63,240 nt of DNA from an uncultured SAR202 cluster bacterium (GTDB taxonomy: Bacteria > Chloroflexota > Dehalococcoidia > Lucifugimonadales > Lucifugimonadaceae): the NCBI GenBank assembly GCA_902620405.1, contig CACNIC010000005.1, positions 1 through 63,240 on the forward strand, in the 5' to 3' direction. A program made the position numbers and the translations under genes. Shown in pieces: positions 39,911-48,899 of this stretch (within the stretch, counting starts at the first letter, position 1; each line of letters starts with the position of its first letter). The notes under the pieces were generated by a model, which saw only the letters and a list, made by a program, of their open reading frames with translations, was not told where the DNA came from and searched no databases.

Positions 39911-40399
39911 TTATACTTTTTTATTTGAACTAGACATTACCCAATGGCATATAGCTGATGCAAACGCATCCGCAACATGCTCATTTTTTATGTTTGGTGA
40001 TGATAATCTATTTGAAATGGTTTTTATAACTTGATTTTTATCTGCCCTGCCTGACCCAGTGACAATATTTTTTATTTGTGTTGGTTGATAATGAAAAACT
40101 GGAGCATTATTTAATGACGCAACTGCACATGCAACACCTCTCGCATGACCCATAATTATAGCTGTCTTAAGATTTCGATATCTACTATGAAGGTCTTCTA
40201 TTGATGTAATTGATGGATTATATTTTTTATATACATAATCTAGGTCTTTAAATATTGTTAATAGTCTTTCATCCAGATTTTTCTTTGAATCTGTTTTTAT
40301 GACACCACCCTCAACTATTTTTTCTGTATTTTGACCAAAATCTAATATACCGTATCCAGTATTTCTTAAACCTATATCAATTCCAATTATTCTTTCCAA
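39911..40399 (-). CDS. ruvC: Holliday junction resolvase RuvC
   Basis: About 162 residues. The catalytic Asp is in RIIGIDIGLRNTGYG, Glu in SIEDLHSRYR, and HVADAFASAICHW holds the His/Asp pair (the first acidic position is His, as in the Thermus enzyme). I start it at a TTG (40397-40399), because the family begins right before RIIGID and AGGA lies about 10 nt upstream. A GTG start at 40417 would add six residues. It heads ruvCAB. Confidence 0.93.
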   Translation of the reverse strand: MERIIGIDIGLRNTGYGILDFGQNTEKIVEGGVIKTDSKKNLDERLLTIFKDLDYVYKKYNPSITSIEDLHSRYRNLKTAIIMGHARGVACAVASLNNAPVFHYQPTQIKNIVTGSGRADKNQVIKTISNRLSSPNIKNEHVADAFASAICHWVMSSSNKKV

Positions 40400-40477
40400 A
40401 ACAATAAATTCCTGCACATAATCTTAATTTTCTCCCTTACATCTATCAATTTGTTAAATTAATAGCTTTAAAACTTA

Positions 40478-40505
40478 TTGATATTATTTTTAATACATGT
40501 AAAAT
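40478..40505 (+). promoter_or_regulatory. Promoter of rpmF-fabD-nusB-acpP
   Basis: TTGATA (40478-40483), a 16-nt spacer and TAAAAT (40500-40505) lie ahead of rpmF, with an expected start near 40512 and a short leader of about 23 nt. It lies in the 117-bp divergent spacer shared with ruvC. Confidence 0.5.
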
Positions 40506-40534
40506 TCACTTATCAAAAATAATAAATAAAACTT

Positions 40535-40759
40535 ATGGCACCACTACCTAAAAAAAAGCATTCAAGATCTAGAACTCGCAGAGCAAGGGCTCACATGGGA
40601 AAAAGTAGAGTTCTTTTAGTTACTTGCCCAGCTTGCCCAGCTCCTCATAACTTAATGAAACCACATCACGCATGCCCAAAATGCGGATTTTATAAAGATA
40701 ATTATTATGTAGATACTGGAACTGTAGAAAAAAAAGCTATAGATTTTATCAGCAAGTAA
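40535..40759 (+). CDS. rpmF: 50S ribosomal protein L32
   Basis: 74 residues. The basic N-terminus is PLPKKKHSRSRTRRARAHMG. A zinc ribbon follows with two C-x2-C knuckles (CPAC and CPKC). It is part of the large subunit near the exit tunnel. It is linked to fatty-acid genes, as in many bacteria, but plsX and fabH are missing from the cluster here. Confidence 0.95.
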   Translation: MAPLPKKKHSRSRTRRARAHMGKSRVLLVTCPACPAPHNLMKPHHACPKCGFYKDNYYVDTGTVEKKAIDFISK

Positions 40760-40768
40760 GAAGGCTCA

Positions 40769-41689
40769 ATGATTAACATTAATAAAAACACAGCTGTCGT
40801 ATTCCCCGGACAAGGATCTCAAGTGGTTGGAATGGGAGCCGATCTATATGAAAAATCTTCAATTGCCAAGGATATTTTTGATGAAGTTGATGAAACATTA
40901 GGTAGAAAGCTCACTGATATCGTGTTCTCTGGATCTCAGGATGTTTTAAATAAAACCGAAAATGCTCAACCAGCAATAACTGCTACATCGTTAGCTTGTT
41001 TTTCAGTATTTAAAGGTAAATTTAAAGATTTCACACCAAGTGTTACTGCTGGTCATAGCTTAGGTGAATACACTTCCCTATCTGCTTCAAATGCATTATC
41101 TGTTTCTGACACCATTAGACTCGTTTCTGAAAGAGGAAGATTGATGCAAATTGCTTGTGATAAAAATCCAGGTGGAATGGTAGCAATAATTGGAATGGAA
41201 GTTGATGTTGTTGAGGAAGTATGTCGAGAAGCTGGTGCATATCCATCAAATATTAACAGTTCTCAACAAGTTATTATAAGTGGAGATAATGATTCATTAG
41301 CAATTGCTGTTGATTTAGCTAAAGCTAGAGGTGCAAAAAAAGCTATCAAATTAAGTGTCGGTGGAGCATTTCATTCAATTTTAATGGAACCAGCTAGAGA
41401 TAGTTTAATGGATTTTATAGAATCGCTTAATTTTAGCGATCCAGAAATTCCTTTGATTGGTAATGTAAATGCAAAACCCCTAGAAAATGCTAGTCAAATT
41501 AAAAACGAACTAATCGAGCAACTTATGTCATGCGTCCAATGGAATGACACTATAAAATATATGAGCTCAAATGGCTTGAATGATTACATTGAATTTGGGC
41601 CAGGAAAAGTGCTGACTGGCCTAATTAAAAGAATTGATTCTAACAGCTCAACAATGAATATTGATTCTTATGAATCTTTAAATTCATAG
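40769..41689 (+). CDS. fabD: Malonyl-CoA:ACP transacylase
   Basis: 306 residues. VVFPGQGSQVVGMGADLYE, the nucleophile in AGHSLGEYTSL and the catalytic His in GGAFHSILM are all typical. It transfers malonate from CoA to ACP (encoded at 42229) for chain elongation, downstream of the carboxylase encoded at 44727. It is in one run with rpmF, nusB and acpP at spacings of 7-13 nt. Confidence 0.96.
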   Translation: MININKNTAVVFPGQGSQVVGMGADLYEKSSIAKDIFDEVDETLGRKLTDIVFSGSQDVLNKTENAQPAITATSLACFSVFKGKFKDFTPSVTAGHSLGEYTSLSASNALSVSDTIRLVSERGRLMQIACDKNPGGMVAIIGMEVDVVEEVCREAGAYPSNINSSQQVIISGDNDSLAIAVDLAKARGAKKAIKLSVGGAFHSILMEPARDSLMDFIESLNFSDPEIPLIGNVNAKPLENASQIKNELIEQLMSCVQWNDTIKYMSSNGLNDYIEFGPGKVLTGLIKRIDSNSSTMNIDSYESLNS

Positions 41690-41696
41690 AATTTTT

Positions 41697-42215
41697 ATGC
41701 CTAATTTGAATAGCCAAGAAAAAAATCTTGAACTAGAAAATAGTGAGTTTATTGAAGAATTTACAATTAAATTAGATTTATCCAAAAAACAAGTTTTAAG
41801 AAAACAAGTTCTTCAGCTTCTTTATTTAATTGACGTTAATAATGGTATTGTTGAAATTCAAAAGAAATCGTTTCTAAATATCTTTGAATCTAATGGATTA
41901 TCAGATAAAGAGGAAAAGGAAGTAGAAAAATTAAGTGTCGAAATTTTTAGCCATAAAAAAGAATTAGATGAATTGATACAAAGTTTTGCTGAAGAATATC
42001 CCGTAAACCAATTATCTATAGTGGATAAGAGTTTATTGAGATTAGCTTTCTGGGAAGTAAAAAAGTTGAGAAAAAGTGACAATTTTTCGAAACTAGTTGA
42101 AGATTTTGAAAATTTAGGTTATCTTTTCGGTTCAGATAACTCAAATAAATTTATTAAAGGTGTTTTGAAATCTTTAATAAGGAATTTAGATAAAATTTAT
42201 TATAAAACTAAATGA
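41697..42215 (+). CDS. nusB: Transcription antitermination factor NusB
   Basis: 172 residues, of which about 35 form an acidic N-terminal extension. The helical core begins RKQVLQLLYLIDV and ends with SNKFIKGVLKSLIR, matching the NusB fold's F(V)NGVLD end. NusB with S10 binds boxA in rRNA leaders and assists rRNA transcription. Sequence conservation is modest, but length and helical pattern fit. Confidence 0.85.
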   Translation: MPNLNSQEKNLELENSEFIEEFTIKLDLSKKQVLRKQVLQLLYLIDVNNGIVEIQKKSFLNIFESNGLSDKEEKEVEKLSVEIFSHKKELDELIQSFAEEYPVNQLSIVDKSLLRLAFWEVKKLRKSDNFSKLVEDFENLGYLFGSDNSNKFIKGVLKSLIRNLDKIYYKTK

Positions 42216-42228
42216 AAGTAGGATAATT

Positions 42229-42486
42229 ATGGCAACAATAGAAGAAAGGCTATACGAAATAATAGCTGAATCTCTTTCTGTGAGCGTTGACGATATAAAG
42301 CCTGATTCATCATTCATTGATGACCTTGATGCTGACTCTTTAGATGTAGTTGAAATGATAATGGCTATGGAAAGCGAATTTTCATCAGATGGAAATGACT
42401 TAGAAATTTCAGATGAAGAAGCAGAAGGTATAATCACTGTCGCAGATGCATTAAAATTCCTTGATGAAAAAGGAATAACTGACTAA
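42229..42486 (+). CDS. acpP: Acyl carrier protein
   Basis: 85 residues, strongly acidic. The phosphopantetheine attachment serine is in DDLDADSLDVVEMIMAME, and KPDSSFIDD precedes it. It carries growing acyl chains in fatty-acid synthesis. A Shine-Dalgarno (AGGA) lies upstream of the ATG. A weak terminator follows at 42515-42542. Confidence 0.96.
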   Translation: MATIEERLYEIIAESLSVSVDDIKPDSSFIDDLDADSLDVVEMIMAMESEFSSDGNDLEISDEEAEGIITVADALKFLDEKGITD

Positions 42487-42514
42487 ATTTAATAATAATC
42501 TTTAATCTTTGATC

Positions 42515-42542
42515 AATACTAATTGATTTATAGTATTTTTTT
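42515..42542 (+). terminator. Probable Rho-independent terminator after acpP
   Basis: AATACTA and TAGTATT form a 7-bp A/T-rich stem with a 9-nt loop, followed by a run of five or more T residues. The stem is weak, but the position between acpP and ftsK, in one of the few sizeable same-strand gaps, suits a terminator. Confidence 0.5.
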
Positions 42543-42585
42543 ACTTACAGTTATTAACCTAGACAGTTAAATTATGAATTAAAAA

Positions 42586-44727
42586 ATGCAAAGATTTTTT
42601 GAATTTAAAAAGAATAATAAACACCTTTTATTTACTTTTTCATTTCTACTATTATCTTTAATTTCAACTACTCAATTATACATATTAGAAGATACTAATT
42701 TAAGTTTTTTATACATACCTTTCCTGATCAATTTTTTTGGAATATCTTCAGTTTTTTTTATAGCTTGGCTAGTATTTATAACAATAATTTTTTTCTATTA
42801 TCCTGTTTCTATAAATAATAAAAGGAACGTTTTTTTTATTGTCATAATTCCAATAATTTTGATTATCGAAACATCATCTTTATCAACTTTCATTAACTAT
42901 AATAGAGAAGGTATTTTTAAGTTTTCATATGGTGGCGCTCTTGGAGAATATATAATTAAATTCCCGTCACAATGGGATAGGTTTAATCCTTCTTTATCTA
43001 ATTATACATTTGGTTTGATAAGATTTTTAAGTTTAAATATTCTAATAATAATTTTATTTTTTCCAAAAAAATCTTTAATCAAATTAAAATCCTTTTCTTA
43101 CACTTTATTTAATTCAATTAATGCAATTTATAAAAAAAGGGCTCAATTGAATGAAAATAAAAAGGTTTTGGTCGAAGAACATAAAGAAAGTGAATTTGAT
43201 AAAAATGAAAAAGATGAATTCAATATTGAGATGCAATCAAAAATTGAAAATCCTTCAGTTCAATATTCAGGTGAACCTTCAACAGAAAGTCACACTTTTA
43301 CACCAAATTTAAATTCAAATGAAATATGGGATATGCCATCAGAAGGTTTGCTACAAGATATTAAGTCAGAGAAAGTAAACTATGAGGATATAAATAATAA
43401 AAAAGAATTAATAGTTAAAACATTACACGAACATGGAATTGAAGTATCAGTTGATCAAGTTAAGTCGGGTCCTTCGGTTACTATGTATGGCCTTTCTCCA
43501 GGATATGGAAATTCTAAGAGAGTAAGAGTAGATCATATTTTAGCTAGAGAAAAAGATTTGGCATTAGCACTTGCAAATCAAAATATAAGATTTCAATCGC
43601 CAATGCCAGGTGAATCCTTAGTGGGAATTGAAGTACCTAATCAAAACACAACAGTGGTCGGGCTAAAAGAATTAATTTCCGAAGAAAATAATGAAAATAT
43701 TAGTAAACTTTCTTTACCAATTGCTTTAGGAACCGGAAGTGACAATTCACCTCTTTATTGCGATTTAACAAAGTTACCTCATTTGCTTGTAGCGGGTGCA
43801 ACAGGATCAGGTAAAAGTGTATGCATAAATTCTATAATAAGTGGATTTTTAATGAAAATGAACCCAGATGAAATAAGGTTTATAATGATTGACCCAAAAA
43901 GAGTTGAATTAACTCCATATTCAGGAATACCTCATTTATTAACTGACCCAATTGTTGAACCAAGTGATGCAATTAAAGCATTAAAACTTATGACTGAAGA
44001 AATGACTTTTAGATTTAAACAACTTGAAATGGATAATTCAAAAAACATATTAACTTACAATGAAAAAAGTAAGGCAAAAAAAAGGATAAAGATGCCTTAT
44101 ATAGTAATTGTGGTGGATGAACTAGCCGATTTAATGCTTAATTCATCAAATGAAGTTGAGAAATTATTAGTCAGATTGGCTCAACTTGGTAGAGCAACTG
44201 GAATACACTTGATTGTCGCCACTCAAAGACCATCAGTAGATGTAGTAACAGGATTAATAAAAGCAAATTTTCCTAGCAGAATATCTTTTTCTGTTACATC
44301 ACAAATTGATTCTAGAACAATTATAGATTCGCCAGGGGCAGAAAAACTTTTAGGTAAGGGTGACATGCTATTTGTACCTATTGATAACCCTTTGCCAAAA
44401 AGAGCACAAGGAATATTAATTTCAGATGATGAGATAGACAAAGTAGTAAGTCATTGGAAAAATCATGAAATTTTTAACCCTGTTAAGAAAATAGACTTAA
44501 ACTCAATTATTGATGAAATAGATGATGAATTTACAGAAATTGACTCAGATGATGATTTGATTTTACAAGCCCAAAATTTAGCGAGAGGTCAAAAAACTTT
44601 ATCAACATCTTATTTACAAAGAAGATTAAGAATTGGGTATCCAAGGGCAGCTAGGTTAATGGATGAATTAGAGGAACAGGGAGTTGTTGGGCCAGGCGAT
44701 TCTGGTAAAGCGCGAGAGGTACTTTAG
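42586..44727 (+). CDS. ftsK: DNA translocase FtsK/SpoIIIE
   Basis: 713 residues. Four to five N-terminal membrane helices lie within residues 1-170, with an acidic linker to about 250. The alpha/beta motor has Walker A VAGATGSGKSVCINSII, IMIDPKRVELTPYSGIPHLL, IVVDELADLM and LIVATQRPSVDVVTGLIKAN. The C-terminal gamma winged helix has ARGQKTLSTSYLQRRLRIGY. It pumps chromosome termini through the division septum and activates Xer recombination (a recombinase is encoded at 24085). It overlaps accDA by 1 nt. Confidence 0.96.
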   Translation: MQRFFEFKKNNKHLLFTFSFLLLSLISTTQLYILEDTNLSFLYIPFLINFFGISSVFFIAWLVFITIIFFYYPVSINNKRNVFFIVIIPIILIIETSSLSTFINYNREGIFKFSYGGALGEYIIKFPSQWDRFNPSLSNYTFGLIRFLSLNILIIILFFPKKSLIKLKSFSYTLFNSINAIYKKRAQLNENKKVLVEEHKESEFDKNEKDEFNIEMQSKIENPSVQYSGEPSTESHTFTPNLNSNEIWDMPSEGLLQDIKSEKVNYEDINNKKELIVKTLHEHGIEVSVDQVKSGPSVTMYGLSPGYGNSKRVRVDHILAREKDLALALANQNIRFQSPMPGESLVGIEVPNQNTTVVGLKELISEENNENISKLSLPIALGTGSDNSPLYCDLTKLPHLLVAGATGSGKSVCINSIISGFLMKMNPDEIRFIMIDPKRVELTPYSGIPHLLTDPIVEPSDAIKALKLMTEEMTFRFKQLEMDNSKNILTYNEKSKAKKRIKMPYIVIVVDELADLMLNSSNEVEKLLVRLAQLGRATGIHLIVATQRPSVDVVTGLIKANFPSRISFSVTSQIDSRTIIDSPGAEKLLGKGDMLFVPIDNPLPKRAQGILISDDEIDKVVSHWKNHEIFNPVKKIDLNSIIDEIDDEFTEIDSDDDLILQAQNLARGQKTLSTSYLQRRLRIGYPRAARLMDELEEQGVVGPGDSGKAREVL

Positions 44728-46502
44728 TGGTGTATTTTGAAGAAACTATTTTTGATTCTCAGGAAGAAAATAAAATATGCTTTGCCTGCAATAAAGATAT
44801 AGAAAAGTCTTCTAAGTTTAAAATTTATAAAATATGTTCCGAAAAAGACTGTAATTTTCATTTTCACATTTCTGCAAAAGAGAGAATTAACTTAATTATT
44901 GATTCAGGATCATTCAAAGAAATTAATAAAAACCTATCTTCTAGCTTTGAACAGATTGCACAAGAAGAATTAGAAAATTATGATGAAAAAATTAAATCTG
45001 ATCAATTTAGAACTGGGCTTGATGAAGCTGCAATTACTGGGACAGCTAAAGTTAATGGGAAGCAGATAACAATAATTGCCTTGGATTTTGGTTTTCTTGG
45101 CGGCAGCATGGGTTTAATTGTTGGAGAAAAAATTGCACTAGCTTATGAATTAGCAGCTAAGAAACAGTTTCCAGTAATTACAATAATTAATAGCGGAGGG
45201 GCAAGAATTCAAGAAGGTGTTATTTCATTGATGCAAATGTCCAAAACAGTTTCAGCTGTTAACCTGTTAAAGAATTCAAATATTCCAATGATTTCAATTT
45301 TGTGCAATCCATCAACAGGACAAGTTATGTCAAGCTTTGCAACTTTATCAGATATTATTATTGGAGAACCCGAGGCCAGGATTGGTTATTCATCATACAG
45401 AAAATTAAAAAATAAAAATTCTGATGAATCAAAAGATCAATACACATCAGAAGATTTCTTAAAAAGAGGATTTATAGATTTAGTAATTAACAGGGAGGAT
45501 TTGAAATATCAAATATCAACATTAATTGATATTTTAAAACCAAAATATTCCTATAAGTCTAAAAAAATAAAAATTACTAAAAATAAAAATTTAAAATTCA
45601 ATAATGCCTTAGAATCACTAAAAATCTCAAGAAATATTAATAGGCCAAAATCATCAATTTATATTAATAACATTTTTTCAGATTTTATTGAATTACACGG
45701 AGACAGAATTAGCGATGACGATGATTCTGTTATTATTGGGCTTGGCAGGATTTTAAATGAACCTTTTATTTTGATTGCACAAGAAAGAAAAATCATAACT
45801 AAGTCTAATAATAATGTTGCCAGGAATTATAATAATAAAATAATGCCTTCAGGGTTCAGGAAGGCTAACAGAGCTTTAAAGTTAGCAGAAAAATTTAAAA
45901 TTCCATGTTTATGCTTAGTTGATGCTGTCTATCCTGAATTATCTCTTAAATCAGAATATTCTGGTCTTGCATTTTCAATTAGTGAATTGATATCAACCAA
46001 ATTAAACCTAGAAACCCCAATATTATCAGTAATTATTGGTGAAGGTGGAAGCGAAACGGCTTTAGCATTTTCAATTGCAGATTCTATTATGATGCAAAAA
46101 AATTCTATTTTTACCCCCTTAAGCCCTGAAGAAGCTGCAAAAATTAAACTTGGAGACTCTAGAAAAGTAAAGGAAATTTCAAACATTATGAAATTTACTT
46201 CTGAAGATTGCCTAAAACTAAGAATTATTGACAGAGTAATTGATGAACCAAATGAAGGTTCTCATCAAAATTACTTAGAATCTGCAAAATTATTGCAGGA
46301 AGGAATTATTGAAGAATTATCCTTAATCAGAAATGTTTACCCAAAAACTTTAGCAAAAAGAAGGTCAAATAAATTTAGAAAAATGGGTGAATATTCACAG
46401 AAATATAAAACTGACCTGAGAACTGAAATTAATATTTGGAGTTCAGCCTTTAGAGCTGGAGTTTCTACATTTAGGTCTAAGCCTTTATCAAAGGAAGAAT
46501 AA
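44727..46502 (+). CDS. Fused acetyl-CoA carboxylase carboxyltransferase beta-alpha subunits
   Basis: 591 residues. The AccD half begins with a zinc ribbon (Cys18, Cys21, Cys37, Cys42; last knuckle C-x4-C). It contains LDFGFLGGSMGLIVGEK and SGGARIQEGVISLMQM. The AccA half has FIELHGDRISDDD, MPSGFRKANRALKLAEKF and IGEGGSETALAFSI. It transfers carboxyl from biotin to acetyl-CoA. In the AccA half the usual DTPGAYPG region reads LVDAVYPELS and GEGGSGGALA reads GEGGSETALA, so alpha-subunit active-site loops deviate. Start is GTG 44727 or the adjacent GTG 44730, with GAGAGG upstream. The biotin carboxylase and carrier are elsewhere. Confidence 0.88.
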   Translation: MVYFEETIFDSQEENKICFACNKDIEKSSKFKIYKICSEKDCNFHFHISAKERINLIIDSGSFKEINKNLSSSFEQIAQEELENYDEKIKSDQFRTGLDEAAITGTAKVNGKQITIIALDFGFLGGSMGLIVGEKIALAYELAAKKQFPVITIINSGGARIQEGVISLMQMSKTVSAVNLLKNSNIPMISILCNPSTGQVMSSFATLSDIIIGEPEARIGYSSYRKLKNKNSDESKDQYTSEDFLKRGFIDLVINREDLKYQISTLIDILKPKYSYKSKKIKITKNKNLKFNNALESLKISRNINRPKSSIYINNIFSDFIELHGDRISDDDDSVIIGLGRILNEPFILIAQERKIITKSNNNVARNYNNKIMPSGFRKANRALKLAEKFKIPCLCLVDAVYPELSLKSEYSGLAFSISELISTKLNLETPILSVIIGEGGSETALAFSIADSIMMQKNSIFTPLSPEEAAKIKLGDSRKVKEISNIMKFTSEDCLKLRIIDRVIDEPNEGSHQNYLESAKLLQEGIIEELSLIRNVYPKTLAKRRSNKFRKMGEYSQKYKTDLRTEINIWSSAFRAGVSTFRSKPLSKEE

Positions 46503-47244
46503 TATTTTCAATTGCAGTAGAAACACCATCTTCGTAGACTGAATCAGTAATGAATTTTGACTTGGATTTGATTTCTTCTTCTGCATTACCCATAGAAATT
46601 GAATTCTTACATTTTAAAATTATTGATAAATCATTTAAACCGTCGCCAATAAAAAAAATATTATTAGAACTCAAATTATAAAATTTTTTAAAATGATTAT
46701 ATGCTTTTGCTTTTCCAAGTGAATTATTATGGATATTTATAAATTTATTACCATTTTCATCTGTGGAAAATTCTAAATGATATTCACTTATTAAGTTATT
46801 ATATTTTTTTACGAATTTATTTAATTCGACTTGCCTTTTTGATGATAGTACTAATGAAGATACATTTTTAAGAATATTATTTGGATTTATATAAGTTTTT
46901 CCATTTGAAACTACTAAATATTCCATATTAGAATTCATAAATCCTTTTATAATTTCTGATGAAATCTCGTCTGAAATTAAACTAACATCTAAAAATTTTT
47001 TTGATGTCGCATCAACTACACTTGTGCCATTTTCACAATATTGTGGACCATAAAGATCAAGTTGTTTAGAAAATTTCAGTACATCCTGAGGGCCTCTTCC
47101 AGTAACTATAGAAACTGGCATATGGATTGACAGCTTTTTTATGCTTTTTTTTACATTTAAAGATATAAATTCATTATTTTGGATAATTGTTCCATCAAGA
47201 TCTACTAGTAGTCCGTAATTATTTAAATTTTTTAATTGTTGCAT
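46477..47244 (-). CDS. HAD-superfamily (Cof-like) phosphatase
   Basis: 255 residues. HAD motif I is LLVDLDGTIIQN, motif II is SIVTGRGPQDVL, the motif III lysine is near SLGKAKAYNHFKKF, and motif IV is FFIGDGLNDLSIILKC. The type IIB cap lies between motifs II and III. Such enzymes dephosphorylate sugar phosphates, flavin or pyridoxal phosphates; specificity cannot be read here. Its last 26 bp overlap the end of accDA on the other strand. Confidence 0.87.
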   Translation of the reverse strand: MQQLKNLNNYGLLVDLDGTIIQNNEFISLNVKKSIKKLSIHMPVSIVTGRGPQDVLKFSKQLDLYGPQYCENGTSVVDATSKKFLDVSLISDEISSEIIKGFMNSNMEYLVVSNGKTYINPNNILKNVSSLVLSSKRQVELNKFVKKYNNLISEYHLEFSTDENGNKFINIHNNSLGKAKAYNHFKKFYNLSSNNIFFIGDGLNDLSIILKCKNSISMGNAEEEIKSKSKFITDSVYEDGVSTAIENIILPLIKA

Positions 47245-47294
47245 AGTTTTTTCAATAATATATTTGTATATAATAAAAAAGAGGCATCAAATAA

Positions 47295-48071
47295 ATGAAT
47301 GATAATTTAATAATAGACGGAAAAGAATTTAGATCAAGGCTTTTTATTGGAACCGGAAAACATAAGTCTCTAAAAGATTTAGAAAACTACATAATTTCTT
47401 CTGAATCAGAAATGATTACAGTCGCAATTAGAAGACTAGATTTAGATGACAATCAAAGTAATGATTTACTTAGTTTTTTAATTGAAAAAAAATTAAACAT
47501 CCTCCCAAATACAGCTGGATGCAAAAATATTGATGAAATCATTCTTACTTGCGAATTATCAAGAGAACTAATAAATACTAATTGGGTAAAATTAGAAGCA
47601 ATTAAAGATCCAAAATATCTGCTTCCTGACCCAATGATGACTATTATTGCTGCAGAAAAACTAATTAAAAATGGTTTCAAGGTATTACCTTATATAAATT
47701 CTGATCCTGCATTAGCTAAGAACTTAGAAGAACTCGGGTGCTCTACTGTAATGCCATTAGCATCTCCAATTGGGTCAGGAAATGGTATAAAAAACGAAGA
47801 GAGTATAAGAATAATTATAGAGCAATCAAATGTGCCTGTCATTGTTGATGCTGGTCTAGCAGTGCCATCTGATGCATCAAAGATGATGGAAATTGGTGCA
47901 GATGCTGTATTAGTAAATACAGCAATTGCTCAGGCTAAAGATTCAAAAAAAATGGGAGAAGCTTTTAAGCTTGGTGTCAAAGCAGGGAGGATTTCTTTCA
48001 AGTCTGGAAGAATACCAATTAAAGGAATTGCCTCACCAAGCTCTCCTGAAAAAAATCTGCTTGATGTATAA
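47295..48071 (+). CDS. thiG: Thiazole synthase ThiG
   Basis: 258 residues, a TIM barrel. It shows FIGTGKHKSLKD, NTAGCKNIDEII, WVKLEAIKDPKYLLPDP, GCSTVMPLASPIGSGNGI and VDAGLAVPSDASKMMEIGADAVLVNTAIAQA. ThiG joins DXP, dehydroglycine and ThiS-thiocarboxylate into the thiazole phosphate of thiamin. GAGG lies upstream of the ATG, and TATAAT at 47269-47274 is a possible -10. The 50-bp leader is too short for a TPP riboswitch. Confidence 0.94.
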   Translation: MNDNLIIDGKEFRSRLFIGTGKHKSLKDLENYIISSESEMITVAIRRLDLDDNQSNDLLSFLIEKKLNILPNTAGCKNIDEIILTCELSRELINTNWVKLEAIKDPKYLLPDPMMTIIAAEKLIKNGFKVLPYINSDPALAKNLEELGCSTVMPLASPIGSGNGIKNEESIRIIIEQSNVPVIVDAGLAVPSDASKMMEIGADAVLVNTAIAQAKDSKKMGEAFKLGVKAGRISFKSGRIPIKGIASPSSPEKNLLDV

Positions 48072-48074
48072 ATT

Positions 48075-48668
48075 TTGAAAACAATTACTCTAATAACTAA
48101 TTCAGAGGTTTTAAGTCTTGAAGATACTTTAAAACTATCCAAAAAGTTATCTCGTAATGGTTTAAACAGAATTCAAATTAGAGAGAGAAATATTTCTCAT
48201 AATTCATTAACAAATTTCATAAAAAAAATGAAAGATTCCATAGAAGAAAGTTGCGAATTATTCATAAATGGCAACCTTGATTTAGCAATTGAAAACAACT
48301 TAAATGGTGTTCATTTTCCAGAAAAATACCAAATTAATGAGTATCAAAATAAAGAAAACCTTATTTTAGGAAGATCAATTCATGAGAATACCGATTTAAA
48401 TAAGCATCAAAAAAAATTTGACTACTTTCACCTTGGGCCAATATTTGTAACTCAAAGTCATCCGAATGAAAATACAATTAAAGAAAAAAATATTTCATAT
48501 ATATCTAGAAAATTAAGTAACGTTATATTTGTAGGGGGTATTAATATTAATAATGTAAGCAAATTGTTAAAATATAATTTTTCTGGAATAGCAATTATGA
48601 GAGAACTCTTGCTTAGTCGCAGCCCTGAAAAAACTTTTATGGAATTAAGAGAAAAAATAAATGAATAA
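48075..48668 (+). CDS. ThiE/TenI-family thiamin synthesis protein
   Basis: 197 residues of the TMP-synthase/TenI barrel. It shows NRIQIRERNISHN, FINGNLDLAIENNLNGVHF, FHLGPIFVTQSHP, VGGININNV and FSGIAIMREL. The ThiE pyrophosphate/pyrimidine motif after GVH (usually GQxD) is not obvious. The gene lies between thiG and thiS, where TenI (thiazole tautomerase) is also common, so TenI is at least as likely as ThiE. It starts with TTG 3 nt after thiG and overlaps thiS by 8 nt. Confidence 0.8.
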   Translation: MKTITLITNSEVLSLEDTLKLSKKLSRNGLNRIQIRERNISHNSLTNFIKKMKDSIEESCELFINGNLDLAIENNLNGVHFPEKYQINEYQNKENLILGRSIHENTDLNKHQKKFDYFHLGPIFVTQSHPNENTIKEKNISYISRKLSNVIFVGGININNVSKLLKYNFSGIAIMRELLLSRSPEKTFMELREKINE

Positions 48669-48876
48669 AGCAAATTTCTCAATATATGTTAATGGCAAAG
48701 AGTTTATTGTTGAAGAAAACACTACATTAATTAAATTAATCAAAGATTTAAACCTTGAAAAAAAATCTTTTGCGATTGCAGTTAATAGTGAAGTTGTAAA
48801 AAAAGAAAACTATAACAGATTTATTATTTTACCTGATTCAAAAATTGAAATTATTAGTGCTGTTGGTGGTGGGTAA
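48661..48876 (+). CDS. thiS: Sulfur carrier protein ThiS
   Basis: 71 residues of ubiquitin fold (IYVNGKEFIVEENTTLIKLI; FAIAVNSEVV) ending ISAVGGG. The C-terminal Gly-Gly end is adenylated and thiocarboxylated before sulfur transfer to ThiG. It overlaps the preceding gene by 8 nt. The activating enzyme ThiF and the glycine/tyrosine enzyme (ThiO or ThiH) are not in the window. Confidence 0.92.
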   Translation: MNKANFSIYVNGKEFIVEENTTLIKLIKDLNLEKKSFAIAVNSEVVKKENYNRFIILPDSKIEIISAVGGG

Positions 48877-48899
48877 AGAAATTTGTTAATCTAAAGATT

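Noticed and set aside
39911-40050. His in place of one catalytic Asp of RuvC
   Set aside because: Thermus RuvC also uses His at this position, so this is a known functional variant.
47245-47294. TPP riboswitch before thiG
   Set aside because: The divergent gap is 50 bp and lacks the CTGATGAG-type core, so there is no room for the aptamer.
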